From the NCBI GenBank assembly GCA_050486545.1, contig JBJHDM010000008.1:1-64000 (forward strand): a stretch of 64,000 nt of DNA, in the 5' to 3' direction. This document shows positions 56,457 through 64,000 of this stretch, piece after piece (positions within the stretch are counted from its first letter, which is position 1; the number at the start of each line of letters is the position of its first letter). The position numbers and the translations under genes are program-made. The DNA comes from DAOMNN01 sp050486545 (lineage in GTDB: Bacteria > Pseudomonadota > Gammaproteobacteria > Burkholderiales > Rhodocyclaceae). The notes below the pieces were generated by a model. That model saw only the letters and a program-made list of their open reading frames with translations, did not search any database and had not been told where the DNA came from.

Positions 56457-57628
56457 CCGCCCGGCACCTCGACGGCCAACCCGTCGATCGCATTCGGAAG
56501 ATGGGTGACCATTACCTCGGCACCGGGTTCGAGTCCGGGAATCCGCAACAGCATGCGGGGTTCGCCGGCGACACGGTGCTCGCCGACACGTTCGACGCGA
56601 ACCCCGACGAGCCGGCCATCGCGCACGACGTAGATGCGATCGCCACCGTGCAGGGCCGAGAAGGGCAGCGACCACAGCCCGCTCACCGCAGGACGCTCCA
56701 GCACCGCATTGACGAACGCGCCCACGGGAACCTCGGCGCCCCGGTCGACCCGCAACAAGGCATCGACGCCGCGCGCATCGGCCTCGCCGGCGATACGCTC
56801 GAGCCGCGCCGAGAAGTCTGTCGTCCCGAAACGGGCCGATGCAACGAGCCGATCTCCCGCCTCGAGGGCCGCACGCAGCTCCGCCGCGTACACCACCGGG
56901 ATCTTCGCACGCAGATAGACCGGGTCATCCGCATAGAGGGTGAGCAGGGTCTGCCCGGCCGACACTTGGTCCCCTGCGGCCACTTCGACGCGCCCGACGC
57001 GTGCATCGAACGGCGCCTCGACTTCGCCCCTCCGGGCGTCGCGCTCGGCTTCGTCCAGTCGTGCCTGCAACTGCGCGAGTCTCGCCGGATGCTCTGCAAC
57101 GGCTTGCTCGCGCTGGCTGATCGCAAGGCGCACGCGCGCGATCTCCTCGCGCACCTGGTCGACGGCGCTTTCCGCCCCGGCCCGGGCACTCTGAAGCTTC
57201 TCGACGCGCGCAAGGCGCGTCTGCGCCAGCGCGAGCAAGGCACGCTCCTGCTCCAGCGCTTGCCGGTCATGTTGCAGGCGGATCCGTTCGCGTTCGACCT
57301 CGGCCCGTGCCTGCTCCAGCCGCGGCAGCAGATCGCGCGGATCGAGGCGAACGAGGGTCTGCCCGGCCGCGACGCGCTCCCCGTCGCGCACGTAGACCTC
57401 CAGCACCCGGGCGCCGACCGGTGCCGCGGCACGCACGCGGTCGGGCACTTCGATACGTCCGTACAGCGTCAGCGAAGGTTGCAGCACCGCCGGCTCGACG
57501 ACATCGGTCGCCACCCTCCAGACGCGTTCGCGCACCTCGACCGGTGGCGGTACCGGACGGGTGGCCTTGAGCAGGACGAAACCGCCTACGGCGGCGGCAA
57601 GAATCGCAAGAGCCAGCAGACGGCGCAT
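56453..57628 (-). CDS. RND efflux membrane fusion protein
   Basis: The 391-residue periplasmic adaptor has an N-terminal membrane segment (RRLLALAILAAAVGGFVLL), a lipoyl half-motif (GARVLEVYVRDGERVAAGQT), a long alpha-helical hairpin rich in Glu/Arg/Gln (VERERIRLQHDRQALEQERA), the second lipoyl half (GRVEVAAGDQVSAGQTLLTL) and beta-barrel/membrane-proximal domains. It links the RND pump to an outer-membrane channel. The start is well upstream of recG's end, and an in-frame extension to 57856 is discarded because it has no homology and destroys the signal/anchor. Confidence 0.93.
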   Translation of the reverse strand: MRRLLALAILAAAVGGFVLLKATRPVPPPVEVRERVWRVATDVVEPAVLQPSLTLYGRIEVPDRVRAAAPVGARVLEVYVRDGERVAAGQTLVRLDPRDLLPRLEQARAEVERERIRLQHDRQALEQERALLALAQTRLARVEKLQSARAGAESAVDQVREEIARVRLAISQREQAVAEHPARLAQLQARLDEAERDARRGEVEAPFDARVGRVEVAAGDQVSAGQTLLTLYADDPVYLRAKIPVVYAAELRAALEAGDRLVASARFGTTDFSARLERIAGEADARGVDALLRVDRGAEVPVGAFVNAVLERPAVSGLWSLPFSALHGGDRIYVVRDGRLVGVRVERVGEHRVAGEPRMLLRIPGLEPGAEVMVTHLPNAIDGLAVEVPGG

Positions 57629-57741
57629 GGGTGATGAGGTCCGCAAGTACGGGAGCGCCCGGGTTCCCGGCAAGTCCGCCGGACACGGTACCGATGGCGC
57701 TCCGATCATATAAGGGGAGAATGATACACCCCGGGGGGCCT

Positions 57742-59805
57742 TCATGCCCGCAACAAGCCCTCGCGCCCACCCAGCCAGCGTTCCACGAGACGTTGCGCCA
57801 CATCGGGCGAGGAGGCGAGCAAGCGCTCGGCCAGCGTTCGCGCCGGTTCGATCCACCCGGCATCCCGCTCCAGGTCGCAGTACCGCAGCAACGGAATCCC
57901 GCTCTGGCGGGCCCCGACGAACTCGCCCGGACCCCGTATGCGCAAGTCTTCACGTGCGATCGCGAATCCGTCGGTGTTCTCGAAGATCACCTTCAGGCGC
58001 GCTCGGGCGGTGTCCGAAACGGGCTGCGCGTAGAGCAGGATGCAGACCGATTCGATGCTGCCCCGGCCGACGCGGCCGCGCAGCTGATGCAGCTGGGCCA
58101 GGCCGAAACGCTCGGCATGCTCGATCACCATCAGGCTGGCATTCGGCACGTCCACGCCGACCTCGATCACGGTCGTGGCCACCAGCACGTCCAGCGCGCC
58201 CGCCGCGAACGCCGCCATCGTCGCCGACTTCTCCGCGGGTTTGAGCCGGCCATGAACGAGACCGATGCGCAGTTCGGGAAGGGCGGCGACGAGGGTGTCG
58301 TAGGTCTCCTGCGCGGTCTGCAACTGCAGGGCTTCGGATTCCTCGATCAACGGACAGACCCAGTAGGCCTGGCGGCCGCGTGCGCAGGCTTCGCGCACCC
58401 GGGCGACGACTTCGTCGCGGCGGGCATCGGAAGCCAGCCGGGTGCGCACCGGGGTGCGCCCCGGTGGCAGTTCGTCGAGTACGGACACATCGAGGTCGGC
58501 GTAATGCGTCATCGCCAGCGTCCGCGGAATGGGCGTGGCCGACATCATCAGCATGTGGGGACTGACGCCATGTGCCGCCTTCTCGCGCAGCGCCAGGCGT
58601 TGCCGAACCCCAAAGCGGTGCTGTTCGTCGACGATGGACAGGCCCAGTCGCGGCAAGACCACCGGATCCTCGATCAGCGCATGGGTGCCGACGGCCAGCC
58701 GGACCTCGCCCGACGCGAGCCGCGCCATCGCCGCCTCGCGCTCGCGCTTGCCGCGACTGCCCGACAACCAGGCCACGTCGATCCCGAGCGGCTTGAGCCA
58801 GGCCTCGAGTTTGAGATAGTGCTGCTCGGCCAGGATCTCCGTCGGCGCCATCAACGCCGCCTGATAGCCGTCCTCGGCCGCCTGCAGCATGGCCAGCGCC
58901 GCCACGACCGTCTTGCCACTGCCCACGTCCCCCTGCAGGAGCCGCTGCATCGGATGCGGCTGCGACAGATCCCGCGAGATCTCGGCAAAGGCCCTTTGCT
59001 GGGCCTTCGTCAACCCGAAAGGCAGGCCGGCCAACAGCGCACCGCTCAGCGCGCCACGCGCGACGATGGCCGGGGCCGACTTTTTCCGGCGCGCATTGTA
59101 GGCCCGGCGCAGCGAGATCTGCTGGACCAGCAACTCCTCGAAACGGATCCGCCGCCAGGCCGAGTCGAGCGGCCCGGCGGCGGCCGTCCCGGCCGGCGGT
59201 GCGGGCGCATGCAACGTACGAAGCGCCTGGGCGAAGCGGGGCAGCTCCAAGGCATCCAGCACGTCCTGCGGGAGCAGTTCATCATCCTCGATGCGTTCGA
59301 GTTCGCGCCCGATCAGTTTTCGCAGCGCCGACTGCGCCAGACCCGCGGTCGTCGGATAGACGGGCGTCAGCGTTGCCGGCAGGGGTTCTTCCGCCTGCAC
59401 CGTCCGCACCCGCGGGTGCACCATCTCGCAGCCGAAGAAGCCCACCCGAGCCTCGCCGAACAGGCGCACGCACGCACCCGCTGCAAGTTGCTTCTGCTGC
59501 GACGGGTAGAAGTTGAGCCAGCGCGCGACCAGCGTCCCGCTGGGGTCACGGACGTGCGCGACGAGTTGACGGCGGGGGCGCAGGACGACCTCACAGAACA
59601 CCACCTCGCCCTCGACCTGGACCGAAACGCCTTCCCGTACCTCGGCGATGGGCGTGAGGGCGGTTTCGTCCTCGTAGCGCAGGGGCAGGTGGAGCAGCAG
59701 GTCCTGCGGGCGATGGATCTCCAGCCTCGCCAGGCGCGCGGCCAGTTGCGTTCCAGACCGCTTTGCACTCGCCTTGTCCGAGGGGGCGGTCACTGCCGGG
59801 GACAA
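57742..59805 (-). CDS. recG: ATP-dependent DNA helicase RecG
   Basis: The 687-residue protein remodels stalled replication forks and Holliday junctions. The N-terminal wedge/OB domain spans ~1-230, the Walker A motif QGDVGSGKTVVAAL is near residue 290, the DEQH box IVDEQHRFGVRQRLAL near 389, and helicase motifs SATPIPRTLAM and VATTVIEVGVDVPNAS, with the QLRGRVGRG segment, follow. Length is usual. It is 26 bases downstream of ridA on the same strand. Confidence 0.96.
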   Translation of the reverse strand: MSPAVTAPSDKASAKRSGTQLAARLARLEIHRPQDLLLHLPLRYEDETALTPIAEVREGVSVQVEGEVVFCEVVLRPRRQLVAHVRDPSGTLVARWLNFYPSQQKQLAAGACVRLFGEARVGFFGCEMVHPRVRTVQAEEPLPATLTPVYPTTAGLAQSALRKLIGRELERIEDDELLPQDVLDALELPRFAQALRTLHAPAPPAGTAAAGPLDSAWRRIRFEELLVQQISLRRAYNARRKKSAPAIVARGALSGALLAGLPFGLTKAQQRAFAEISRDLSQPHPMQRLLQGDVGSGKTVVAALAMLQAAEDGYQAALMAPTEILAEQHYLKLEAWLKPLGIDVAWLSGSRGKREREAAMARLASGEVRLAVGTHALIEDPVVLPRLGLSIVDEQHRFGVRQRLALREKAAHGVSPHMLMMSATPIPRTLAMTHYADLDVSVLDELPPGRTPVRTRLASDARRDEVVARVREACARGRQAYWVCPLIEESEALQLQTAQETYDTLVAALPELRIGLVHGRLKPAEKSATMAAFAAGALDVLVATTVIEVGVDVPNASLMVIEHAERFGLAQLHQLRGRVGRGSIESVCILLYAQPVSDTARARLKVIFENTDGFAIAREDLRIRGPGEFVGARQSGIPLLRYCDLERDAGWIEPARTLAERLLASSPDVAQRLVERWLGGREGLLRA

Positions 59806-59831
59806 TCCGTTCGCCGCCTTCGTTGCCCGGG

Positions 59832-60212
59832 TCAGTCCAGGACGAGAATGGCGTCCGCTTCGACCAGCGCCCCCTTGGGCAGCTCCTTGACGCCGACGGC
59901 CGCCCGCGCCGGATACGGCTGATCGAAATAGCGCGCCATGATCTCGTTCACCGTCGCGAAATTCGCAAGGTCGGTCAGATAGATGGTGAGCTTGACCGCC
60001 GCCCCCAACGATGCGCCGGCCGCCTCGGCCACGGCCTTGAGGTTCTCGAAGACCCGCACGGTCTGGGCCTCGAAGCCGTCGACCATCTGCATTGTCTCCG
60101 GATCGAGGCCGATTTGACCGGACAGGTACACGGTGTTGCCCGACCGCACGGCCTGCGAATAGGTTCCGATCGCGGCCGGCGCGGCCGCGGTGGAAATGAT
60201 GGAACGCGTCAT
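59832..60212 (-). CDS. ridA: RidA-family 2-iminobutanoate/2-iminopropanoate deaminase
   Basis: The 126-residue protein hydrolyses reactive enamine/imine intermediates released by PLP enzymes. It has the family features PAAIGTYSQAVRSGNTVYLS, GQIGLDPETMQMV, FENLKAVAEAAGASL and the substrate Arg in YPARAAVGVKELPKGALVE. AGGA precedes the chosen ATG by about 7 bases; a longer frame to 60296 is discarded. Its place among metY and recG on one strand fits its role beside a PLP enzyme, though that may be coincidence. Confidence 0.95.
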   Translation of the reverse strand: MTRSIISTAAAPAAIGTYSQAVRSGNTVYLSGQIGLDPETMQMVDGFEAQTVRVFENLKAVAEAAGASLGAAVKLTIYLTDLANFATVNEIMARYFDQPYPARAAVGVKELPKGALVEADAILVLD

Positions 60213-60326
60213 GAGTTCTTTCCTGACATGGATGTGGTCAACCCAACGGGCCTCGGATCGCCCCCCAAGCCTCCTGTACGGCGCCTTGGCCGACACCTCC
60301 GCTCGGGATGCACGCGGCCCCCTTCT

Positions 60327-61280
60327 TCATCTGCTCGGTTCGACGATTACGCTGTCGATCCCCTGCTCCTGTCGCAACTTCGTACGAATCACTTCGGCCA
60401 CGTTCCGGTCCGGAAACGGTCCGGCGATGGCACGCCGGTGCAGTTGCACCGGATAGCCCCAGGCCGTCAGGTTGCGTGACAGGGCATCCGCATTGTCCTT
60501 CCCGGCGAACACGCCGGTCTGTACGGCGTACCCACCACCGGCCGACAAGGGGATGACGATTCCGCGCACCGCACGTTCCCGCCGCAAGCGAGCCGCCGCA
60601 TCGCCGGCAAGGCTGCGTTCGGTGTACGGCCCGACCGATACACGGTACTGGGTCACGACGGGAAAATCCTGATCCGCCAGGACCGGAACGAGCCGATCGA
60701 ATGCCTCCGCATCGAGAAAACCGCCGACCTGCAGCCGATACCCGGACGACTGCACGGCCGGAGCGGATCGTGGCGCGGAGGCCTTGGGCGGCGCCGCTGC
60801 CGGTGGGGGCGTGACCGCCTGTCCGGAGGACGCTTCGAGCGCGGAAGCGGGCGCCGCTGCGGACGCATCAGGCTCCGGCTCCACGGTTTCCGTGGATTCG
60901 GCGACGGATTCGGCGACGTCCTGTTCGGTCGATTCGGTTGTCTCCGGGGCCGTTTCCGAAGGCTCACCGGTGGGCGGCGCCTCGTCCGGATCGTCCGACG
61001 ACAAGGAGGGCTCCCTCACACGCTCGGGTTCGGGTTCCGGAGCCGGCTCGACCGGACGCGACACGACGGGCGGGGTGGGCACACCGACGGCCTGCCCCGC
61101 ATCGCGATCGGGGGCCGGCTCGTCGTCGGCCGGCCCGCCCCGGTCGTAGACCGTCAATCCGACGACCATCAGTACGATGAGTACGGTTCCGAGCCCGGCG
61201 CGGTACAGGAGGTCGCGGCGAGCCCGCTTGGGATCGAGCACATGACGGTAGTCCTCGGAGGTGCGATTGCGGCCGATCAT
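60327..61280 (-). CDS. Membrane-anchored SPOR-domain protein
   Basis: The 317-residue protein has a basic N-terminus, one membrane span (VLIVLMVVGLTVYD, about residues 33-47), a long Pro/Glu/Ala-rich disordered linker and a C-terminal region with SPOR-type repeats: YRLQVGGFLDAEAFDRLVPV and GGYAVQTGVFAGKDNADALS. SPOR domains bind denuded peptidoglycan at division sites, so a role in cell division or wall remodelling is likely. It overlaps the DUF2802 gene by four bases. The linker is strongly acidic. Confidence 0.87.
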   Translation of the reverse strand: MIGRNRTSEDYRHVLDPKRARRDLLYRAGLGTVLIVLMVVGLTVYDRGGPADDEPAPDRDAGQAVGVPTPPVVSRPVEPAPEPEPERVREPSLSSDDPDEAPPTGEPSETAPETTESTEQDVAESVAESTETVEPEPDASAAAPASALEASSGQAVTPPPAAAPPKASAPRSAPAVQSSGYRLQVGGFLDAEAFDRLVPVLADQDFPVVTQYRVSVGPYTERSLAGDAAARLRRERAVRGIVIPLSAGGGYAVQTGVFAGKDNADALSRNLTAWGYPVQLHRRAIAGPFPDRNVAEVIRTKLRQEQGIDSVIVEPSR

Positions 61281-61855
61281 GGCTCCCCTCCCATCTGTGT
61301 GCGGGGGGGCGACGAATCGCCCCCCCCACCTTGCTGCGCCAGAGAACGCACCAGCTCGGCCTCCGCCACCGAAATGCCGCAGCGCTCAGCGATCGCATCC
61401 ACGTCCAGGCCCCGTCGCGCGAACACCAGCGCTTCGTTGTACTCGGGCGAAATGCCCTGCACGGCGACCGTCGTATCCAGCTGCTCGCGAAGCGCCTCGA
61501 TCGTGGCCTCGAGTGCGCCGATGCGATCATGCTGGGCCTGCGCGATACCGTCGAGCCGGGCAATCTCCTGATGCAGTTGCCGCATTTCCAGAGCGGCCTG
61601 GAACGGCTCGCCCGTTGCAGCCGCAGCGGCGGCGACATGCCGTGCGGTCGGATCGAAAACCACGACGTCATCCGCGTCGTCCTCGTCAGGCTGCGCCGCT
61701 CCAGCCCCCTCCGATTCGCTCCGGCGCCCCGCCGTCGTCGCATCGCGGTTTTCCTCGGGCTCCGCCTCGATGTTGATGCGCATCGCACGAACGAGCTGGA
61801 ACACGACGTAACCGGCCAGCACCACGATCACCACCAGGATCAGTTCGCGCACCAT
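61277..61855 (-). CDS. DUF2802-family membrane protein
   Basis: The 192-residue protein has an N-terminal membrane span (LILVVIVVLAGYVVFQLV), an acidic linker, a coiled coil (RLDGIAQAQHDRIGALEATI) and a C-terminal helix-turn-helix-like domain (YNEALVFARRGLDVDAIAER, CGISVAEAELVRSLAQ), the hallmark of DUF2802. This family often lies near flagellar or chemotaxis genes in other species, but here its neighbours are metY and the SPOR gene. The two small genes overlap (ATGA). Function unknown. Confidence 0.85.
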   Translation of the reverse strand: MVRELILVVIVVLAGYVVFQLVRAMRINIEAEPEENRDATTAGRRSESEGAGAAQPDEDDADDVVVFDPTARHVAAAAAATGEPFQAALEMRQLHQEIARLDGIAQAQHDRIGALEATIEALREQLDTTVAVQGISPEYNEALVFARRGLDVDAIAERCGISVAEAELVRSLAQQGGGGDSSPPRTQMGGEP

Positions 61856-61865
61856 CGCCGCCTCC

Positions 61866-63152
61866 CTATTCCGCCACCCGGGTCAATGCCTGGTCGATGT
61901 CCCAGAGAATGTCCTCGAGCGTCTCGATCCCGATCGACAGACGCAGCATGTCCGGTGGCACGCCCGCCGCGCGCTGCTCCTCCTCGGAGAGCTGGCGATG
62001 AGTCGTCGACGCCGGATGGATCACCAGGGTCCGCGCATCGCCCACGTTGGCCAGGTGACTGATCATCTGCAGGGCTTCGATGAAGCGCTCCCCCGCCGCC
62101 TGACCGCCGCGGATGCCGAACGACAGGATCCCGCCGGCGCCCTTCGGGAGGTACTTCGTGGCCAACGCATGGTCGGGGCTATCCGCCAGGCCGGGATAAT
62201 TCACCCATGCGACCTGCGGGTGCGCGCGCAGGGCCTCGGCCACCGCACGAGCGTTTGCGACATGCCGATCCATGCGCACATGCAAGGTTTCGAGGCCCTG
62301 CAACAGCATGAAGGCATTGAACGGCGAGAGCGACTGCCCGAACGTGCGCAGCGTTTCCATGCGCGCCTTCATCGAAAATCCGAAGTCCCCGAAGGTCTCG
62401 TAGAAACGCACGCCGTGATAACCCACCGACGGCTCGACCATCTGCGGAAAACGCCCGTTGTCCCAGGGAAACTTGCCGGACTCGACCAGCACCCCGCCCA
62501 TCGTCGTTCCGTGGCCGCCGATGTACTTGGTCGCCGAATGGACGACGATGTCGGCCCCGTGCTCGATCGGACGGCACAGGTAGGGCGAGGCCAGGGTGTT
62601 GTCGATCACCAGCGGGATGCCCGCCTCCCGGCTGATCGCGGCGACGGCCTCGAGGTCGAACACGTTGAGCCCGGGATTGCCAATGATCTCGCCGTAGACC
62701 GCCTTGGTCCGTTCGGTGATCGCGGCCCGGAAGTTCTCCGGGTCGGCGGGGTCCACGAACACCGTGCGGATGCCGAGGCGGCGCAGGCTGACATCGAGCT
62801 GCGAAAAACTGCCCCCGTAGAGCGTTCGTGCGGCAACGATCTCGTCCCCGCTCTCGCACAACGTCAGCAGGGCCGTCATCTGTGCGGCCAGTCCGCTGGA
62901 GGTGGCCAACGCAGCCCGTCCGCCTTCCAGGGCGGCCATCCGCTCCTCGAACACGGCGACGGTCGGATTCGAAATGCGCGAGTAGACGTTCCCGAAGGTC
63001 TGCAGGTTGAACAGCGAAGCCGCGTGTTCGGCCGAATCGAACACGAACGAAGTCGTCTGGTAGATCGGGACCGCGCGGGCGCCGGTCACGGGGTCGGGCT
63101 GCTGACCTGCATGCAGGCAGAGCGATTCGATGCCGTAGTGGTGGTCGGGCAT
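61866..63152 (-). CDS. metY: O-acetylhomoserine sulfhydrylase (aminocarboxypropyltransferase)
   Basis: The 428-residue PLP enzyme makes homocysteine from O-acetylhomoserine and sulfide. It has ALEGGRAALATSSGLAAQMT, ASPYLCRPIEHGADIVVHSA and the Schiff-base Lys in SATKYIGGHGTTMGG, with RTLVIHPASTTHRQL near the C-terminus. Its length fits MetY rather than the ~390-residue MetZ, although O-succinylhomoserine use cannot be excluded. A frame 25 residues longer (from 63227) exists, but family homology starts near MPDHHYGIESLCLHAGQQ. It is divergent from the DUF218 gene. Confidence 0.92.
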   Translation of the reverse strand: MPDHHYGIESLCLHAGQQPDPVTGARAVPIYQTTSFVFDSAEHAASLFNLQTFGNVYSRISNPTVAVFEERMAALEGGRAALATSSGLAAQMTALLTLCESGDEIVAARTLYGGSFSQLDVSLRRLGIRTVFVDPADPENFRAAITERTKAVYGEIIGNPGLNVFDLEAVAAISREAGIPLVIDNTLASPYLCRPIEHGADIVVHSATKYIGGHGTTMGGVLVESGKFPWDNGRFPQMVEPSVGYHGVRFYETFGDFGFSMKARMETLRTFGQSLSPFNAFMLLQGLETLHVRMDRHVANARAVAEALRAHPQVAWVNYPGLADSPDHALATKYLPKGAGGILSFGIRGGQAAGERFIEALQMISHLANVGDARTLVIHPASTTHRQLSEEEQRAAGVPPDMLRLSIGIETLEDILWDIDQALTRVAE

Positions 63153-63226
63153 GGGGGCGGTGCGGCAATGAAGCCGGGCAATTGGACAGTTGTAGGCGAT
63201 AATAGCGGCGCACTCCCCCGGGTACA

Positions 63227-64000
63227 ATGCAAATGGCCTTCGATCCCGCGACCGGGCTGTTCTGGCTCAAGAAAATCCTTTCCCTCCTGGTGTTGCCGCC
63301 ACTCGCGCCGCTGCTGCTGATCGTCTTCGGACTGCTGCTGGCGACCCGGTTCCGGCGCACCGGCCTCGCCTTGGGCTGGGCGGGCCTGCTGACCGCCTTC
63401 CTGTTCTCCACACCGTTCAGTGTCGGCTGGATGGTGCGCAACCTGGAGCCCGCCGGCCCCGTCTCGACGCAGGCGCTGCAATCCGCCCAGGCGATCGTGA
63501 TCCTGGGCGGCGGCAAGCGCTCGCACGCGCCGGAATTCGGGGGTGAAACGGTCAACCGGCTTACGCTCGAACGGTTGCGCTACGGCGCGCGCCTGGCCCG
63601 CAAGACGGGGCTTCCGGTCCTCGTCACGGGCGGGTCCGGCGACGAGGGCCAACCCGAAAGCGATCTCATGCGGGCGACGCTCGAAACCGATTTCCACGTG
63701 CCGGTGCGCTGGATCGAATCGGCCTCGCGCGACACCCGCGAGAACGCCCGCTTCTCGGCCGTCCATCTGCAGGCCGCCGGGGTGCAGCGCATCGTCCTGG
63801 TGACACATGCGATCCACATGGCGCGCGCGCGCGCCGAGTTCGAACACCAGGGTTTCGAGGTCGTCCCGGCGCCGACCGCATGGCTGGGCGGACCCGATTC
63901 GGACGGCACGGCCCCGGGCCTGCTGCCGACCGCATCGGCCGCGTTCGCCGGCTGGCTCGCCGCCCACGAATGGGTCGGACGGCTGGCCTATCGTGTGTCC
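63227..64000 (+). CDS. DUF218 (ElyC/YdcF/SanA-like) membrane protein, C-terminus cut by window edge
   Basis: The frame is open to the right edge with 258 codons visible. Two hydrophobic segments near the N-terminus (PLAPLLLIVFGLLLA and LGWAGLLTAFLFS) are followed by the DUF218 domain: AIVILGGGKRSHAPEFGG, LRYGARLARKTGLPVLVTGG, WIESASRDTRENARFSAVHL and IVLVTHAIHMARARAEFE. ElyC is required for peptidoglycan synthesis at low temperature in E. coli, where it influences undecaprenyl-phosphate metabolism. An in-frame ATG two codons later is an equal start candidate. It is divergent from metY. Confidence 0.85.
   Translation, partial: MQMAFDPATGLFWLKKILSLLVLPPLAPLLLIVFGLLLATRFRRTGLALGWAGLLTAFLFSTPFSVGWMVRNLEPAGPVSTQALQSAQAIVILGGGKRSHAPEFGGETVNRLTLERLRYGARLARKTGLPVLVTGGSGDEGQPESDLMRATLETDFHVPVRWIESASRDTRENARFSAVHLQAAGVQRIVLVTHAIHMARARAEFEHQGFEVVPAPTAWLGGPDSDGTAPGLLPTASAAFAGWLAAHEWVGRLAYRVS

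Overview
The window is a high-G+C proteobacterial chromosome segment with the gene content of a Gram-negative betaproteobacterium. The block mrcA / pilMNOPQ / aroK-aroB / dgt / gltB-gltD, the ubiC-ubiA-ubiD quinone genes, cyaY-lptM-lysA and the fused MaoC-Pta protein beside ackA would suit a member of the Rhodocyclales (Azoarcus/Thauera-like). That placement is inference from gene order; no rRNA or tRNA gene was seen.

Layout. 1-3.9 kb: the N-terminal part of a degenerate GGDEF protein running off the left edge, a 45-residue MgtE_N-like orphan, a PAS-PAS-GGDEF diguanylate cyclase, acpH and a LOG-family gene. 4.1-6.2 kb: two YCII/DGPF proteins and their ECF42-type sigma factor. 6.2-10.7 kb: an alpha/beta hydrolase behind a perfect dyad, and a convergent acyl-CoA ligase + ThDP-lyase operon. 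10.7-11.5 kb: a GDT1-family manganese exporter behind a yybP-ykoY riboswitch. 11.5-16.6 kb: an accessory patch of visibly lower G+C with a truncated carboxymuconolactone decarboxylase-like gene, a DUF533 gene, an SdiA-regulated-family gene, a GGDEF-EAL gene cut by an IS3-type element that lacks orfA, and an IS21-like terminal repeat array. 16.6-24.9 kb: glmS, glmU, MaoC-Pta fusion, ackA and a PAS-PAS-GGDEF-EAL protein. 25-31.6 kb: gltBD with an upstream sigma-54 promoter and NtrC-like sites. 31.6-39.2 kb: dgt, aroB, aroK and pilQPONM, all on the minus strand. 39.4-43.7 kb: mrcA, cyaY, lptM, lysA. 43.6-47 kb: dTDP-rhamnose operon rfbBACD. 47.2-57.6 kb: dacB, a DUF4870-like gene, ubiD, pyrF, a small secreted protein, ubiA, ubiC and an RND efflux pair. 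57.7-64 kb: recG, ridA, a SPOR protein, a DUF2802 protein, metY and a partial DUF218 (ElyC/YdcF-like) gene.

How the genes work together. Envelope functions dominate: glmS-glmU make UDP-GlcNAc, mrcA and dacB polymerise and trim peptidoglycan, lysA makes lysine from meso-diaminopimelate, rfbBACD make dTDP-L-rhamnose for surface polysaccharide, lptM supports LPS export and pilMNOPQ build the type IV pilus alignment complex and secretin. ubiC, ubiA and ubiD supply early ubiquinone steps. GltBD assimilate ammonium under probable NtrC/sigma-54 control. Four c-di-GMP-related genes lie in the first 25 kb, one broken by the insertion sequence and one with a degenerate GGDEF site.

The best candidates for a second look are the sigma-54/NtrC region of gltB, the ligase/ThDP-lyase operon, the ECF42-DGPF module, the Mn riboswitch-exporter pair, the dyad upstream of the hydrolase, and the IS-scarred accessory patch. 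None clearly forms a wholly new system from sequence alone.
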